Positions 63,806 to 64,000 of a DNA stretch of 64,000 bases are shown here, in pieces. Under the pieces are notes generated by a model. The model saw nothing but the letters and a program-made list of their open reading frames with translations, ran no database searches and was not told where the DNA came from. Position numbers and translations under genes: made by a program. The DNA is from Nocardia spumae. Its GTDB lineage: Bacteria > Actinomycetota > Actinomycetes > Mycobacteriales > Mycobacteriaceae. The DNA lies in assembly GCF_020733635.1 (NCBI RefSeq), contig NZ_JAJFZL010000001.1:2108001-2172000 (forward strand), given 5' to 3'. Numbering within the stretch: position 1 is the stretch's first letter; each line of letters opens with the position of its first letter.

Positions 63806-63898
63806 CTACCGGAGGCGATCCGGCAGACAGCTGGCGCTGCAGACACGCTTGAAGTCGACATGGCGGCGCGCCACGAGTCGTACTCCAAGTCCGGTCAT
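63806..63898 (-). CDS. Cysteine leader peptide of the sulfate reduction operon
   Basis: A 30-residue minus-strand frame starts at ATG 63898 and contains VARRHVDFKRVCSASC before a short basic tail and TAG. The RRHVD..RV.S..C pattern is the one I know from actinobacterial sulfur leader peptides, which sense cysteine through its Cys codons. An in-frame GTG at the VARRHV codon is an alternative start. No ribosome site is clear, so the mRNA may be leaderless. Confidence 0.75.
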   Translation of the reverse strand: MTGLGVRLVARRHVDFKRVCSASCLPDRLR

Positions 63899-64000
63899 GC
63901 CAGATATTGTGCCATGTCAGCTGGGTCTTTCCGACCAGTGGGTGATATTTCCCGCAGAAAGGGGGGAAATTCCCTGGACGAGCGTCCTGTTTTGTGAGAT
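63899..64000 (-). promoter_or_regulatory. Upstream region of the sulfate reduction operon
   Basis: This is the likely promoter region of the leader-sirA operon. It is more A+T-rich than the genes and includes a run of G/C with flanking A/T near 63945-63975. No motif is convincing, and the window ends here. Confidence 0.35.

Noticed and set aside
63155..63997. 280-codon plus-strand frame at the right end
   Set aside because: It is the shadow of sirA and of its leader region on the minus strand.

Overview
The window is 64 kb of high-GC chromosome from a mycolic-acid actinomycete, most likely a Nocardia. Coding density and third-position GC are high. From memory, the order of core genes follows the Mycobacterium tuberculosis block Rv2427c-Rv2391: proA, MoxR, VWA, nadD, rsfS, gpgP, octT, degV, comEA, comEC, holA, rpsT, PemK-like, lepA, GH15 trehalase, subI-cysTWA, sirB, cysH, sirA. 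There are no rRNA or tRNA genes, insertion sequences, CRISPR arrays or phage genes.

1-16 kb is accessory metabolism and regulators. It holds a truncated AfsR/LuxR-type ATPase regulator, an F420-type flavin oxidoreductase, ribBA, a methyltransferase, PadR and IclR regulators, and a steroid/aromatic mini-cluster (HsaB-like reductase, KshA, a small Cys-rich protein, KshB, HsaC-like dioxygenase). A fused OYE-Ddn reductase lies divergent from a TetR gene, with two operators between them. Ribokinase, an SRPBCC protein and an MFS pump follow.

16-31 kb is the conserved core: proA, MoxR-VWA, NAD synthesis (nadD), ribosome silencing (rsfS), methylglucose lipopolysaccharide enzymes (gpgP, octT), DegV, the comEA-comEC-holA run, a PI-PLC lipoprotein, rpsT and aqpZ. 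31-41 kb holds lepA, whose reading frame offers no AUG/GUG/UUG start upstream of its P-loop. An IniB-like low-complexity protein coupled to a dynamin-like IniA-family protein with an altered P-loop comes next, then a trehalase and small proteins.

41-45 kb is the sulfate ABC transporter operon (subI-cysT-cysW-cysA) behind a Cys-containing leader peptide. 45-58 kb reads as an insertion relative to mycobacteria: two Hsp70-like membrane ATPases flank a GntR-MFS pair and an AurF-like diiron oxygenase with a ferredoxin-ferredoxin reductase fusion; a WYL regulator with VOC, SDR and HAD genes follows. 58-64 kb is the assimilatory sulfate reduction operon on the minus strand (sirA-cysH-cysD-cysN-sirB), again behind a Cys leader peptide. 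Together the two sulfur operons import sulfate, activate it to APS, reduce it to sulfite and sulfide, and supply siroheme for the last step.
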